Source: JBAZYV01 sp041658345 (GTDB lineage: Bacteria > Patescibacteriota > Gracilibacteria > UBA1369 > 2-02-FULL-48-14). Taken from it: 64,000 nucleotides of DNA. The DNA is taken from NCBI GenBank assembly GCA_041658345.1, contig JBBAAK010000001.1, forward strand, positions 1 to 64,000. Direction: 5' to 3'. Positions within the stretch are counted from its first letter, which is position 1. Every line of letters starts with the position of its first letter. The notes beneath the pieces were generated by a model that worked only from the letters and a program-made list of their open reading frames with translations, was not told the origin of the DNA and ran no database searches. Below, piece after piece: positions 25,861 through 34,112 of the stretch. A program made the position numbers and the translations under genes.

Positions 25861-26637
25861 ATGAGAAATTTCCTTGTAGCAGTGTTAGTATTCGCGTCCT
25901 TGTTTGTTGGGGCTTGTACTCAAAAAGTTGCTTCACTTCCAGAAGACATAGTTGTTGACGGCGATGTTATTGTTGATGATGAAGTTGAGTCGAATGTAGA
26001 AGACGTAACGAACGAGCAGGTAGATGGCCCGTACAATAATTGGGGAAAAGACTTCTATGAAATACGTAGAGAGCCGTTTGAAGGTGGTTATTTGAGTTCT
26101 TTATTTTACGAGAAAACGAAAATAATGGATTTTCCATATCCAGGCGATGCTGTTTCTAACATGAATTACACTTCACTCGCTAAAGTTTTTAAAGGAGAAG
26201 AAAGTGACATAGTTTTTGTTGTTAATTCTGGTGAGTGTGCTGGGTGCAATTCTTTCTTAGAGGAGTATTATATTGTTAACAAGGCTGATTTGAGTATAGA
26301 AACTGTAGAATTCAATTTGCCTCCTGATGTTGGTGGATATAATGGTGAAGCAATGAATGCTATCTTCGCTGACGAGGTGAACGAAATGGCTTATGTTAAT
26401 GTTAAGGGTGATTTCTTTGAGAGTAATGGTGAACCCAGCGACTCTTACTATGAGGAAGTGTGGGTATATCTTTTTGATAAAAAGGAATGGTCATTAGTTG
26501 AGACAATTGATGCTGGAAAAACCATTATGTGCAACGGCATGAGTTTAAATCTTGATCCTAATAGAATTCGGTATTCAGGAGGAGCGCTTGACCTTTCGCC
26601 TACTCCGATGAATGAGATGACGTATTGTGGTTACTAG
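25861..26637 (+). CDS. lipoprotein of unknown function
   Basis: This is a 258-residue lipoprotein with signal MRNFLVAVLVFASLFVGAC (lipobox VGAC). An acidic linker follows (about residues 35-60, Asp/Glu/Val-rich). The C-terminal domain is beta-rich with alternating strands and a CAGC motif (SGECAGCNSFLEEYYIV). It is reminiscent of small beta-propeller or lipoprotein domains, but I assign no family. It has its own promoter. The stop lies inside the third copy of the dispersed repeat. Confidence 0.78.
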   Translation: MRNFLVAVLVFASLFVGACTQKVASLPEDIVVDGDVIVDDEVESNVEDVTNEQVDGPYNNWGKDFYEIRREPFEGGYLSSLFYEKTKIMDFPYPGDAVSNMNYTSLAKVFKGEESDIVFVVNSGECAGCNSFLEEYYIVNKADLSIETVEFNLPPDVGGYNGEAMNAIFADEVNEMAYVNVKGDFFESNGEPSDSYYEEVWVYLFDKKEWSLVETIDAGKTIMCNGMSLNLDPNRIRYSGGALDLSPTPMNEMTYCGY

Positions 26638-26657
26638 ACCCGAGTGGCCAGTAGCCA
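26632..26657 (+). repeat. dispersed intergenic repeat, copy 3
   Basis: TACTAGACCCGAGTGGCCAG is followed by a diverged TAGCCA. It overlaps the stop codon of the 25861 gene and lies just before the convergent zincin gene. Confidence 0.55.
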
Positions 26658-26661
26658 CCTG

Positions 26662-27984
26662 CTACTCATAATTAAACTCAAATGTGTCAGTGAGTGCACT
26701 CCCGTTTGGAGTTGGGACACTTAATTCAACACGGTAGCGCTTTCCAGGACCGACCCAATCGATCAAAGGTGAAGCTCCCTTCTCCCCTGAAGTTAGATTG
26801 ATTGTCACTTGGCCTTCGGCTGGTTCGGTACCAAGTAGGCCAGATTTTTTACCGGTATCTAAGTTGGTGATTTCGAATTGAGCTTGGATTTGCTGTAAAC
26901 CCCTTTCGATTCCATCGGTTGTGCGCTTAGCAACGGTCACAATAAGTTTCCGTGTGTTGTCATTGCTATAATGCACGTAGTACGCAAAAAGTTTTGGATC
27001 TTCATCGACCTTCTCTGCTTCTTCAGCTTGTGCAACGCGGTGTTCCTTCATCGCCTCTGTGTACTTTTGCCAAAGTCCTGCCTCGGTAAGCACCTGCTTA
27101 ATAACTTCTGTTTTAAAAAGGTCCTCTTTCTTCCCACCGTTAAGCAAAAAAGCGTAATAAGCCTCGTGAAATTTCTTGATGAACCCCGGGCTTTTTTGCT
27201 CGAGGTCAATCCAAAAATATGCCGCCTTCTCATAACGAATTTTTAACAAAACAGGGTTGACTGTATAGCGAATGTTTGGACGTAATGGCAGAGCATTTTC
27301 AAGGTTATCATTGAGCTGTAATGAAGCAGTTCTATCCCAAGATTCCATGCCCAGTTTTTCTGCTGCAAGAATGGAGAGTGCTGTTGCTATGCCCTCTTCT
27401 ATCAAATCATTATTAAGATCCAAATCACCATGTAGTAAATGGACAAACTCATGCACCACGATTCCATCACTTGCCTTTGGACCCACCTGTAAATCTCCAT
27501 GCATATAAGAGGCCTGACTGAATGTGGGCTTACCGCTTGATCGAACGGTAATTTTTTTAGCCTTAACCTCATCAACTGGTAAATGCTGGGCTAAAAATTC
27601 ATAAGAATTGCTCAGCAAGGTCTTAATCCGTTCAAATTCTTGGCTGGGCAGTTGAGCCTCTTTAACAAAAGTAAGATTTCCAAGTGTAAATTCCATCACT
27701 ACTTCTCTCACTTCACTTGCATTTTCTACGATCGGAGCCGGTTCGGGCTTATCGGAGCGAAATCCCTCTGATGCCTCCCACGTACCCCAGGCCAGACCGA
27801 CTGCCGCGAGGGCACTCAATCCTTGTCTTATGCGTAGCCTAAAAACTGTATTACCGGCTTCCGCTTGTTGAATTCTTTCCGCATAAGACATACGAGCAGG
27901 ATCTCTACCATCCAGTTCTTTTGAACGAGCTTGAGCTTCCTTTTCTTCATTACTGCCTAAAAGAAAATCTCTGATTTTTTTCAT
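26662..27984 (-). CDS. membrane-anchored zincin metallopeptidase (gluzincin-like)
   Basis: This is a 440-residue protein. An N-terminal cytoplasmic segment (1-50) precedes one transmembrane helix (about 52-69), so the rest lies outside. The metalloprotease core is VVHEFVHLLHG (HExxH at 178-182) followed by NDLIEEGIATALS, whose Glu about 15 residues later is the expected third zinc ligand of gluzincins (peptidase MA-like). The C-terminal ~90 residues form a beta-rich domain. Substrate unknown. A Shine-Dalgarno-like GAGG lies before the ATG, and a TTTGAC...GTCAAA inverted repeat lies farther upstream. Confidence 0.82.
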   Translation of the reverse strand: MKKIRDFLLGSNEEKEAQARSKELDGRDPARMSYAERIQQAEAGNTVFRLRIRQGLSALAAVGLAWGTWEASEGFRSDKPEPAPIVENASEVREVVMEFTLGNLTFVKEAQLPSQEFERIKTLLSNSYEFLAQHLPVDEVKAKKITVRSSGKPTFSQASYMHGDLQVGPKASDGIVVHEFVHLLHGDLDLNNDLIEEGIATALSILAAEKLGMESWDRTASLQLNDNLENALPLRPNIRYTVNPVLLKIRYEKAAYFWIDLEQKSPGFIKKFHEAYYAFLLNGGKKEDLFKTEVIKQVLTEAGLWQKYTEAMKEHRVAQAEEAEKVDEDPKLFAYYVHYSNDNTRKLIVTVAKRTTDGIERGLQQIQAQFEITNLDTGKKSGLLGTEPAEGQVTINLTSGEKGASPLIDWVGPGKRYRVELSVPTPNGSALTDTFEFNYE

Positions 27985-28163
27985 ATTTTGTCCTCAAATG
28001 TTTATTTTGACATAGATAATCAGTATAGTCAAATTCTGACCTGCTGAGTCCAAGAAGACTCTCCCCTCTTTTTTTTGATATTCAATCGGGATTTTACAAA
28101 AATGATTTATACGATATGCTTGGGTTCGCCCTGTTTATTAACGTTTTCTTATCATTTAAGGCT

Positions 28164-28718
28164 ATGGCAAAAAACAAAACTGAGGAAGATTTGATTAGAA
28201 ATTTGGAGGCTCTTGGTTTTGATGATTATGAGGATGAACTTTGTAAAAGAGACCGGTGCCAGAAAGGTCAGGTGTGTTTATTTACCATGTTGGAGCTCAT
28301 TCAGGAGAATTACAATGAAAGTTTTTTTAACGGTATTCTAACTGATAAAGATTTCATCATTTCCGCCAAGGACATGTATGCAATGTTATCTGGCAAGGGC
28401 TGTCATTTGCCAAAGAAAAATTCTAAAGCTTTTAAAGCGATTGAGTTTTTTTTGGATGCGGATGAAGCGCTTTGTTACAACAATGCTTTTAATGAATCCA
28501 TTGAGGTTGCTATCAAAAGAAACATTGTTAAACATTGCGGGAAAATCCTCTACTTATTTGTTGTTTCGATTGTGCATGGTGAAGACAGTAAATTGTGTTA
28601 CGACGAACTTGAATCTATTATTATGATATCAGGAATTTTCAAAGAAGATGATTCTAAAGAGTTGCTTAAAAGGTTAAAAATTTTTAGACACGCTCGATCC
28701 AAAACTATCCATGAATGA
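28164..28718 (+). CDS. HEPN-like protein of unknown function, next to a toxin-antitoxin pair
   Basis: This is a 184-residue, mostly helical protein. I choose the ATG at 28164 (MAKNKTEED) rather than the upstream ATG at 28116, because the decayed copy at 25328 starts at the same residue. The C-terminus ends RHARSKTIHE, in which Arg178 and His183 have the R-x4-H spacing of HEPN RNase motifs; this is suggestive only. Cys residues cluster near the N-terminus (ELCKRDRCQKGQVC). It lies upstream of the Panacea/RelE pair on the same strand. A truncated paralogue lies 2.8 kb away. Confidence 0.7.
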   Translation: MAKNKTEEDLIRNLEALGFDDYEDELCKRDRCQKGQVCLFTMLELIQENYNESFFNGILTDKDFIISAKDMYAMLSGKGCHLPKKNSKAFKAIEFFLDADEALCYNNAFNESIEVAIKRNIVKHCGKILYLFVVSIVHGEDSKLCYDELESIIMISGIFKEDDSKELLKRLKIFRHARSKTIHE

Positions 28719-28782
28719 GCAACCATTTGAGTGCCCGGTCTGCGGAGAGGAAATGAAAAAATATGTACAAGTTTTAGACTAA
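28711..28782 (+). CDS. possible 23-residue Cys-motif peptide
   Basis: ATG at 28711 opens a 23-codon frame, MNEQPFECPVCGEEMKKYVQ and three more residues, ending TAA at 28782. It overlaps the HEPN-like stop by 8 nt in another frame. CPVCGEEM looks like half of a zinc ribbon, as in many short zinc-finger proteins. It could be a real micro-protein or the stub of a lost zinc-ribbon protein. Confidence 0.35.
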   Translation: MNEQPFECPVCGEEMKKYVQVLD

Positions 28783-28799
28783 AATGGTATGATCGGCGC

Positions 28800-29291
28800 A
28801 TGGACAAAGCAATTATAAATATTGAGGACCTTGTACTTTTCATATTGAGTCATTCAAGCCCAAATATGGGGATAAAGAAGCTCAATAAGTTGGCGTTCTT
28901 TTTGGAATTTACTTATATCTTTGAAAATGACAAAAAGCTGACAAATGCCGAGTATGCGGCTATCCCAATGGGACCTGTTATAAATGACTATAAAGTCCTT
29001 GTGAAAAATTTGATGAAAAATGGAAAAATCTCCAAGAATCCTAAAGCTGAGGATGGACTTGAAGACTATTTGCCACTGGTAAAATCTAAAGAATTTAGTC
29101 CTGAGTTAACAGGGTTTTTATTGACTGTATTAAATCGATATAAAGATTTAAGTCCAAAGCAGTTGGAAGATTTAAGTCATGGTTTGGACTCATATAATAT
29201 TACTGTGCATGAAAATGGTGGTGAAATGGGTAAAATTATTGATAAAGATTTAGCCTTACTTGATTCCAGTCTTTCTTTAACTGATCTATGA
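28800..29291 (+). CDS. Panacea-domain (SocA-like, DUF4065) antitoxin
   Basis: This is a 163-residue protein. The ATG at 28800 (MDKAIINIEDL) is preferred over TTG at 28731. Residues 20-75 match the Panacea/SocA fold signature: GIKKLNKLAFFLEFTYIFEN, then LTNAEYAAIPMGPVINDY, where the family has a K-L-x-Y...GPV pattern. Panacea antitoxins neutralise many unrelated toxins. The stop overlaps the start of the RelE-like gene by 4 nt, which is the usual antitoxin-first coupling. The promoter may lie upstream of the HEPN-like gene. Confidence 0.85.
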   Translation: MDKAIINIEDLVLFILSHSSPNMGIKKLNKLAFFLEFTYIFENDKKLTNAEYAAIPMGPVINDYKVLVKNLMKNGKISKNPKAEDGLEDYLPLVKSKEFSPELTGFLLTVLNRYKDLSPKQLEDLSHGLDSYNITVHENGGEMGKIIDKDLALLDSSLSLTDL

Positions 29292-29563
29292 GCGGAGTAA
29301 ATGTGATATTTCATCCTGATTATGAGAAAAATTCCAAGCAGGTGAAAGATCAGCGTGTTTTTAAGGTTGTTGAGAGGAAATTTAAATTTCTAAGAGATGT
29401 TGGGTTAAATTATCCATCATTGAATGCCAAACCATTAAATAATATGTTTCACGATGAAGTCCCTGTTTGGGAATTTTACATTTCAAAAAAATGGCGGTGT
29501 CTTTTTACCTGTAATCTGGATAAGAATGAGATTATTGTACTAAAAATCTCCAATCATCTATGA
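29288..29563 (+). CDS. RelE/ParE-like toxin
   Basis: This 91-residue protein has the size and pattern of the RelE/ParE superfamily: VNVIFHPDYEKNSKQV at the start, LNAKPLNN in the middle, then WEFYISKKWRCLFTC and IIVLKISNHL at the end. RelE-type members cleave mRNA on the ribosome; ParE-type members poison gyrase. Which one this is cannot be told from sequence. It is translationally coupled to the Panacea antitoxin. The end lies 1 nt from the convergent rlmL stop. Confidence 0.85.
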   Translation: MSGVNVIFHPDYEKNSKQVKDQRVFKVVERKFKFLRDVGLNYPSLNAKPLNNMFHDEVPVWEFYISKKWRCLFTCNLDKNEIIVLKISNHL

Positions 29564-29564
29564 A

Positions 29565-30695
29565 TTAAGAATCAAGTGGCAAATATTCGTACAAATAGCA
29601 TTTTAAATTTCCATTGAAAAGTTTGCGATTTTTATTTTCACGCAGGCCAAAAAGTTGAGGAAAATCTTCACGCGAGGTGATTAAAAATAGCGAGCAGTTT
29701 TTGGTTTGAGAGAATTTTTGGCCGAGGGCTTTGTACATTTTTTCTACGTCCTTTGCTTCTTCCATGCGTTCGCCGTAAGGTGGATTTGTTACAAAAGTAG
29801 CGTCCACAAAATTGTTAAAATCCAAATTATTAAAATCAACGCATCTAAAAGAAATCATATCAAGTACCCCTGCCCTTTTAGCATTTTCTTTTGCTATTTC
29901 AATCACATCTTTATCTATATCAAATGCAAAGATTTTTGGCGCATTTTTTGTTGGTTTTAATTCCGCCTTCACTAAGTCCAGTTTTATTTTTTCTATTTGT
30001 CCTTTTGGAATCCACGGCCATTTTTGAAAGGCAAAAGAGCGCTTTACACCCGGAGCAATATTCCGTGCAATCATTGCCGTTTCAATTGCTATTGTGCCGG
30101 AACCACAAAATGGATCGATTAAGATTTTTGACGGATCCCAATCGGAAAGCTTTATCATGCAAGTTGCCAGTGTTTCTTTTATTGGGGCTTTGCTCGCCTG
30201 AATTCTGTAGCCACGTTTATGCAAACTATCCCCAGATGAATCAATCGACAATATAAATCTATCTTTATTGCTTTTTGCATGTATTTGATAAATGGCTTCT
30301 GATTTTTCCGTTAGCAAATTCGTATTTAATTTGTTTTGCAATCTTTTTACCACGGCTTTTTTAACGATGCTTTGTATTGCCGGCTCGGAATGAAGAATGG
30401 ATTTTGTACTTGTTGCGTCCACAGGAAATTGATCGTTTTCGCCAATATAATCTTCCCACGGCAAAGCAATTGTTTCATCAAAAAGTTCATCAAAATTTAT
30501 TGCAGAAAATTCGCCGATTTTAATCTGTATTCTATCGGCTAGGCGCGAATTTAAATTAGCTTTCATTATAGCTACTTCATCGCCCTCAAAAGTAATTCTT
30601 CCATCCTCGGTGCTTATTATCCAAAGCCCTAAACTTTTGAGTTCATCACGGAGTAATTTTTCGAGCCCAAACGCACATGTTGCTATTAATTGCAT
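29565..30695 (-). CDS. rlmL: THUMP-domain rRNA guanine-N2 methyltransferase (RlmL/YpsC type)
   Basis: This is a 376-residue protein. The N-terminal ferredoxin-like/THUMP region runs to about residue 155. The class I methyltransferase domain follows with DPFCGSGTIAIETAMIARN (SAM site), FAFDID, and the catalytic NPPYGERM. HKRGYR before the domain is also typical. The family methylates guanine N2 in 23S rRNA (G2445 in E. coli RlmL). The length fits the short YpsC form rather than the fused E. coli RlmKL. The start is divergent from the cysteine-rich gene at 30816. Confidence 0.9.
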   Translation of the reverse strand: MQLIATCAFGLEKLLRDELKSLGLWIISTEDGRITFEGDEVAIMKANLNSRLADRIQIKIGEFSAINFDELFDETIALPWEDYIGENDQFPVDATSTKSILHSEPAIQSIVKKAVVKRLQNKLNTNLLTEKSEAIYQIHAKSNKDRFILSIDSSGDSLHKRGYRIQASKAPIKETLATCMIKLSDWDPSKILIDPFCGSGTIAIETAMIARNIAPGVKRSFAFQKWPWIPKGQIEKIKLDLVKAELKPTKNAPKIFAFDIDKDVIEIAKENAKRAGVLDMISFRCVDFNNLDFNNFVDATFVTNPPYGERMEEAKDVEKMYKALGQKFSQTKNCSLFLITSREDFPQLFGLRENKNRKLFNGNLKCYLYEYLPLDS

Positions 30696-30731
30696 GTTTG
30701 GATTATACGGCTTTTAATCATAAATGCTACG

Positions 30732-30760
30732 TTGTGTCACGCATCGAGAAAATGTAAGAT
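30732..30760 (+). promoter_or_regulatory. promoter of cysteine-rich gene 1, duplicated at 32436
   Basis: TTGTGT (30732-30737) and TAAGAT (30755-30760) are 17 nt apart. The sequence around them, through CAGTC, recurs with the same spacing at 32436-32475 ahead of the next gene. Confidence 0.6.
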
Positions 30761-30770
30761 TAAGGCAGTC

Positions 30771-30803
30771 CGCAAGGGTATAAACCTGAGTGGCCAGCTA
30801 AAC
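30771..30803 (+). repeat. dispersed intergenic repeat, copy 4 (diverged)
   Basis: CGCAAGGGTATAAACCTGAG then TGGCCAGCTAAAC aligns with the ACTAGACCCGAGTGGCCAGC element with several changes. It lies in the leader of the 30816 gene. Confidence 0.4.
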
Positions 30804-30815
30804 ATCTTGAATTTT

Positions 30816-32435
30816 ATGATGAAAATATGCAGTCAATGTGGTGAAAGTTTTGAAGTCTTTCATGAGGATATTGAGCTTTATGAGAAAGTATCGCCTGTTT
30901 ATGATGGTAAAAAATATTTGATCCCCGTGCCTGAGATTTGCCCACATTGCAGATTCATTCAGAAAGCCACTTTTAGAAATGAACATACTTATTACAGAAC
31001 AAAATCTTCTTTTTCCGGCAAACCTCTGATTTCGGTTTATGCACCCGACAGGAGTTACAAAGTCTTTTCTTATGACGAATGGTGGAGCGATAAATGGGAT
31101 GCCCTTGATTACTCTCGGGATTTTGATTTTGGTCGAGGTTCCTTTGAACAATTTGCGGAACTTTTCTTGGAAGTGCCGAAAATCAATTTGATTCAAGATG
31201 GAACTTCTGAAAACTGCGAATATACGAATTTTGGTGCGGAAAATAAGAATTGTTATTTAACTTTGGGGCTTCGCGCAGAGGATGTTTATTATTCAATTGA
31301 CGCCATGATGAGTAAAGATTGTGTTGATTGTTTGCATATAGTTTCTTCGGAAAAACTTTATGAATGTGTTAGCTGTGAGCAATGTTTTAATTGTTCATAT
31401 TTGAATAGATGTAATCAATGTGTGGATAGCTATTTTCTGGAAAGTTGTATTTCTTGTAATAATTGCTTAGGTTGTAAAAATTTGAGACACAAACAATTTT
31501 GGATATTTAATCAGCCCTATTCCGAGAGTGAATATTTTGAACGATTAAAAGGTTATGAATTAAACACTCATGAGGGGATTTTAAAATTTAAGAAAGAATA
31601 TGAAAATTTTAAATTAAAATTGCCGTGTCTTTTTGCAACGCAAAAACTTTCTGAGAATAGTACCGGCGAGTTTTTAGACGGCGCCAAGGATTGCCATATG
31701 TGTTATTTGGTTTTAATGGGGGCTGAAAATTGTAGATATAGTTTTGTTATCGGTAGAAAGTGTAAAGATATAATAGATTGTAATAATACGGATGGAGAGT
31801 TGAATTGTTTCGCAGATGGAGCAATGGCTTCTCAAAGGATTTTGTTCTCCCATTTTATTAGAAATTGCTCAGAGATTTCTTACTCTATGTTTTGTTATAA
31901 TTGTCAGCATTTATTCTTATGTACAGGACTTTCTCGGAAACAATATTGTATTTTAAACAAACAATATTCCAAAGAAGAATATGAGAAATTGGTACCGAAA
32001 ATTATTGAACATATGCAAAAAACCGGTGAGTGGGGAAAATATTTCCCACTGAAAATGTCCGCTTTTGGTTATAATGAGACTTTTGCTTATGATATGTGGC
32101 CATTAAGCGAAGAAAAGGCTTTAAAGCTGGGTTTTAGGTGGTCGAGTTATAAGCAGGATGCGGAGATTTCCGGAGATGATTACGTTATATGCGAAGTGAC
32201 GGGAAGACCTTTTAAATTGATAAAACAGGAAATTGAATTTTATAAAAAACATGAGATTCCTTTCCCCAAAATACATCCTAATGTGCGTATCGAGCAGAGA
32301 TACAAAATTAGAAATCCGAATGAATTTTGGGAAAGAAATTGCGCACAGTGTGGTGGAAAAATTGTGACCACTTATGACCCGAAAAGACCGGAAATTGTTT
32401 ATTGTGAGAAATGTTACTTGGATGAGGTATATTAA
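30816..32435 (+). CDS. cysteine-rich zinc-ribbon paralogue 1
   Basis: This is a 539-residue cytoplasmic-looking protein (no signal peptide or helix). I start it at ATG 30816 (MMKICSQCG) because the paralogues start with the same ribbon. The order is: an N-terminal zinc ribbon (CSQC...CPHC); KPLISVYAPD and YDEWWSDKWDALDYSRDFDF; two Cys-ladder blocks, each ending in a C-x-N/G-L-x-K-x-Y/F-x-I-x-N segment; GEWGKYFP; a second ribbon-like CEVTGRPFKLIKQE; and a C-terminal ribbon (CAQCGGK...YCEKCYL). Roughly 40 Cys. The function is unknown; family members in databases are sometimes mislabelled as Caib/baif (from memory, unverified). It shares its promoter sequence with the next gene. Confidence 0.85.
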   Translation: MMKICSQCGESFEVFHEDIELYEKVSPVYDGKKYLIPVPEICPHCRFIQKATFRNEHTYYRTKSSFSGKPLISVYAPDRSYKVFSYDEWWSDKWDALDYSRDFDFGRGSFEQFAELFLEVPKINLIQDGTSENCEYTNFGAENKNCYLTLGLRAEDVYYSIDAMMSKDCVDCLHIVSSEKLYECVSCEQCFNCSYLNRCNQCVDSYFLESCISCNNCLGCKNLRHKQFWIFNQPYSESEYFERLKGYELNTHEGILKFKKEYENFKLKLPCLFATQKLSENSTGEFLDGAKDCHMCYLVLMGAENCRYSFVIGRKCKDIIDCNNTDGELNCFADGAMASQRILFSHFIRNCSEISYSMFCYNCQHLFLCTGLSRKQYCILNKQYSKEEYEKLVPKIIEHMQKTGEWGKYFPLKMSAFGYNETFAYDMWPLSEEKALKLGFRWSSYKQDAEISGDDYVICEVTGRPFKLIKQEIEFYKKHEIPFPKIHPNVRIEQRYKIRNPNEFWERNCAQCGGKIVTTYDPKRPEIVYCEKCYLDEVY

Positions 32436-32464
32436 TTGTGTCACACGTCAAAAAACGATAAGAT
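32436..32464 (+). promoter_or_regulatory. duplicated promoter ahead of the 32491 gene
   Basis: TTGTGT (32436-32441) and TAAGAT (32459-32464) are 17 nt apart, and the flanks match the 30732 promoter. A perfect palindrome, TTAAGAC-A-GTCTTAA, follows at about 32465-32479 over the expected start site. Confidence 0.6.
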
Positions 32465-32490
32465 TAAGACAGTCTTAACTTAAAATCATT

Positions 32491-32988
32491 ATGACTGATC
32501 AACCTATACAATCCACTGGATGTTGTGAGCCGTTTGATCCGGAGCCATGGCAAGAAAAAGAGATTGTTTGGAAGGATAAAATTTTTGTTAAAGATCACGT
32601 TATTAGTTTTTTTCATATCCCACTTAATTTTGGGAGAAAAATCGTTAAAAACATGGTGTTAATCGAAAAGGCAAATGCCAAGTCCCCCTACCAGCTTATG
32701 TTGAGCGATGAAAAATCACTTTGGGGTGCTGATATTTTTATTGATGTGGCAAAGGATGTCCCGGGAGCACAGATGACCAAACTTTCCGGTAGATTTTTGA
32801 CTAAAGTTTTTGAGGGACCCTACCAAAATGCAGGCAAGTGGATGAAAGAAATGAAAGAATATGTAGCAGGCAAAGGACAAGTGTTAAATAAAATTTATTT
32901 TTCGTATACTACCTGTCCAAAATGCGCGAAAGCATATGGGAAGAATTATGTAGTGCTTTTGGCACAAATAAAAACAGACCCCTCTTAG
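32491..32988 (+). CDS. conserved protein with CC and CxxC Cys motifs
   Basis: This is a 165-residue soluble protein. It contains CCEPFDPEPW near the start, KDHVISFFHIPLNFG, LSGRFLTKVFEGPYQN and a C-terminal YTTCPKCAKAYGKNYVVLL with a CxxC pair. I recall similar proteins widely annotated as conserved hypothetical or hydrolase without evidence; I assign no function. The Cys pairs may bind metal or act in redox. It has its own promoter that duplicates that of the cysteine-rich gene before it. Confidence 0.8.
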   Translation: MTDQPIQSTGCCEPFDPEPWQEKEIVWKDKIFVKDHVISFFHIPLNFGRKIVKNMVLIEKANAKSPYQLMLSDEKSLWGADIFIDVAKDVPGAQMTKLSGRFLTKVFEGPYQNAGKWMKEMKEYVAGKGQVLNKIYFSYTTCPKCAKAYGKNYVVLLAQIKTDPS

Positions 32989-33036
32989 ATGGAGGGGTCC
33001 TCGGATGGCTAAGGCACTATTGAGTTTTTATAGTGC
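32977..33036. other. two hairpins between convergent genes
   Basis: GACCCCTC-N7-GAGGGGTC (32977-32999) overlaps the stop codon of the 32491 gene. GCACTAT-N9-ATAGTGC (33014-33036) lies at the end of the convergent radical SAM gene. Neither has a good T-run, though the loop of the second is TGAGTTTTT. They may end transcription on both strands, but weakly. Confidence 0.4.
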
Positions 33037-34098
33037 TTCAAAATATTTTTTTCTTGATGAATTGATTGCCGAGACTATTTCGATAACGCCTGGATCCGGC
33101 CATCTAACGTGGGAGAATCCGCATTTCTTGCATCTATCCATGTTGCCGTCCAGAGCGTCTAAATTATCTTTGATGGATTGTTCCCAATCCGCTTTAAAAT
33201 TCGGGTCTAAAATATTTCCCACTACCTTACCCCAACCCCAACAAAAATAAACTTTTCCGTTGGGAGCAATCAATAAATCCTTGAAAATACTCACGCAAGG
33301 ACCACTTAAATCTTTGCCAAGCAAATTGTCTTTCATCAATTGCAATTTGGACGCAGAAGAAATGTGCGCGCCATTTTCCACGTGGCCAATAAGTTCACCG
33401 AATGCAGTATCTATTACGCCTTCCGGAATTTGTATTATCGACGTGTCTTTGGAATTACCAGTCCCTTGAATTTGTGCAGGATCAAAATCAACCAAAATAT
33501 CACCAAATTGTTTGCTAAATTCTATCATTTGCGAAAGATTTCCTATGTTGTGTCTTAAAATTGTTGTGTCGATTTCTATGCCGGGACCCGATCCTTTTGT
33601 TGCGACCATTTGCGCGAGGGCTTTCATATTGGCTACAACTCTTGCAAATGTCCCCCTGACTCCCCTTATTTCATCATGAATATCTGCGGTCGGCGCATCG
33701 ATGGAAAAGACTACATTGTCTGCGAGTTCTGCTGTGCCGTCCAATTTTGCTCCCGATTTATCGTTCCTTAGCAAGGTGCCATTCGTAATCAATTGCAGGT
33801 TCATATTGCAGGCTTTTACTTCCTCCATGATTTCTAAAATTTGTGGATGCAAATATGGCTCGCCTCCCCATAAAGTAACCCAATTAAAGCCTTGTTGGCC
33901 GAGTGTTCTAACAATTGCTTTTAGAGTGTCCGGATCGCCAATGTTTGGATTTTTTTGTTTCCATATATCGCACATAACGCATTTACAATTGCAGGCTTCC
34001 GTAACCTGTAAATAGGCGTCTTTTGGGAGGCCGTTTGAAGTGGCATTATCGGTGTAAGTTTGTAATTTTTGGTGTGAAGATAATTTAGATTCGTCCAT
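33028..34098 (-). CDS. radical SAM protein with SPASM-like C-terminus
   Basis: This 356-residue protein has the radical SAM cluster motif CNCKCVMC (Cys36, Cys40, Cys43 as C-x3-C-x2-C) followed by WVTLWGGEPYLHP, the SAM-binding GGE. A C-terminal Cys-rich region, CVSIFKDLLIAPNGKVYFCWGWGKVVGN and later CKKCGF, binds auxiliary Fe-S clusters in SPASM/twitch proteins, many of which modify peptides. No precursor peptide gene is obvious next to it; the closest small gene is the 32491 protein, which is convergent. The substrate is unknown. Upstream on the same strand is a terminator that ends the 34277 unit. Confidence 0.85.
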   Translation of the reverse strand: MDESKLSSHQKLQTYTDNATSNGLPKDAYLQVTEACNCKCVMCDIWKQKNPNIGDPDTLKAIVRTLGQQGFNWVTLWGGEPYLHPQILEIMEEVKACNMNLQLITNGTLLRNDKSGAKLDGTAELADNVVFSIDAPTADIHDEIRGVRGTFARVVANMKALAQMVATKGSGPGIEIDTTILRHNIGNLSQMIEFSKQFGDILVDFDPAQIQGTGNSKDTSIIQIPEGVIDTAFGELIGHVENGAHISSASKLQLMKDNLLGKDLSGPCVSIFKDLLIAPNGKVYFCWGWGKVVGNILDPNFKADWEQSIKDNLDALDGNMDRCKKCGFSHVRWPDPGVIEIVSAINSSRKKYFEAL

Positions 34099-34112
34099 AG
34101 TATTAGTTTGTT

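Noticed and set aside
28116..28163. Upstream ATG of the HEPN-like gene, giving a hydrophobic N-terminus
   Set aside because: The copy at 25328 starts at the internal ATG, and the upstream segment would encode a stretch unrelated to it.
32977..32999. Hairpin GACCCCTC/GAGGGGTC as an intrinsic terminator
   Set aside because: No T-run follows, so it was kept only as a structural feature.
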